The notes under the pieces were generated by a model. It was not told where the DNA came from, searched no databases, and saw nothing but the letters and a program-made list of their open reading frames with translations. A program made the translations under genes and the position numbers. From an uncultured Bacteroidales bacterium (GTDB lineage: Bacteria > Bacteroidota > Bacteroidia > Bacteroidales > FEN-979), in NCBI GenBank assembly GCA_903945175.1, contig CAJAUM010000114.1, positions 1 through 64,000 on the forward strand: 64,000 nt of DNA, read 5' to 3'. Below are positions 63,852 through 64,000 of this stretch, piece by piece (the stretch's first letter is position 1; every line of letters begins with the position of its first letter).

Positions 63852-64000
63852 GATTCGCAATGGCCATTGATACCAAAAAATGTGTCGGCTGCAGCGATTG
63901 TGTCGTTGCCTGCCAAACAGAGAATGCTGTTCCTATTGGTTACTGCCGCGATTGGATTGTTGAGGTGAACGACGGGACCTATCCGCAACTTGAAATGGAG
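63848..64000 (+). CDS. 4Fe-4S ferredoxin subunit of the molybdoenzyme (PsrB-like, partial)
   Basis: The gene runs off the right edge; 51 residues are visible. [20 protein letters not shown] and the following ACQTEN give C-x2-C-x2-C-x3-C, the first [4Fe-4S] motif of PsrB/NrfC/DmsB-type electron-transfer subunits. It starts within the stop codon of the catalytic subunit (ATGA, 63848-63851). A membrane anchor (PsrC/NrfD) would be expected next, outside the window. Confidence 0.88.
   Translation, partial: MRFAMAIDTKKCVGCSDCVVACQTENAVPIGYCRDWIVEVNDGTYPQLEME

Overview
The window looks like a chromosomal segment of an anaerobic or facultative member of the Bacteroidota, most likely Bacteroidales. 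The support is lineage-typical content: TonB-dependent receptors with a carboxypeptidase-D-like N-terminal domain, a DUF4249 lipoprotein, two proteins with type IX secretion (T9SS) C-terminal sorting domains, a DUF5606 protein, a BT_3928-type MauE/DoxX protein, an HYC_CC_PP-type small protein, and many promoters with the Bacteroidota -7 box TAnnTTTG. Species-level assignment is not possible by eye. Coding density is high; no stretch over 300 bases lacks a gene. I saw no rRNA, tRNA, CRISPR array or prophage.

Layout. 1-800: tail of a transposase abutting an mtgA gene whose 5' end is missing. 0.87-3.7 kb: pyruvate phosphate dikinase with a bidirectional terminator. 3.75-7.1 kb (minus): a probable metal-related operon (HYC_CC_PP-type protein, TonB receptor, HMA protein). 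7.2-10 kb: PD40 lipoprotein, malic enzyme, cold-shock protein. 10.1-21.1 kb (minus): lipoprotein, dnaN, plsY, a 1509-residue secreted protein, prmA, tpiA, an orphan DppB-type permease, BT_3928 protein. 21.1-27 kb: folP, dacA, TPR lipoprotein, def, ruvX, dapD, GT9 glycosyltransferase, tsaC. 27-34 kb: TonB receptor with DUF4249 partner, alpha/beta hydrolase, Omp28-like T9SS cargo. 34-46.3 kb: purB, glycosyltransferases, DUF5606, pyrK-pyrD, BNR-repeat T9SS cargo, murB, universal stress protein. 46.3-59.8 kb: a long minus-strand run gcvT, four secreted or lipoprotein genes including a three-module leucine-rich-repeat protein, a ComB-dipeptidyl-peptidase III fusion, an M23 peptidase, guaA and a LysM/periplasmic-binding protein. 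60-64 kb: miaA preceded by a relic of a polysaccharide-biosynthesis gene, a ModE-like regulator, and the start of a polysulfide/thiosulfate-reductase-type molybdoenzyme operon.

How the genes fit together. Housekeeping modules (dnaN, plsY, tpiA, folP, dacA, def, ruvX, purB, pyrKD, murB, guaA, gcvT, miaA) are interleaved with envelope and export functions. PPDK, malic enzyme and the molybdoenzyme suggest flexible carbon metabolism and anaerobic sulfur respiration.

The most unusual feature is a set of short tandem arrays with 7- or 8-bp units. They recur at gene junctions, nearly always starting within 0-10 nt of the upstream gene's stop codon (4172, 18798, 31766, 35405, 36310, 47787, 58718; also 22011). 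The same unit families recur at distant loci. In most arrays every unit carries a stop codon in the direction of the upstream gene, and because 7 and 8 are not multiples of 3, an array closes all three frames. Second in interest are the ComB-DPP III fusion and the secreted-protein operon next to it.
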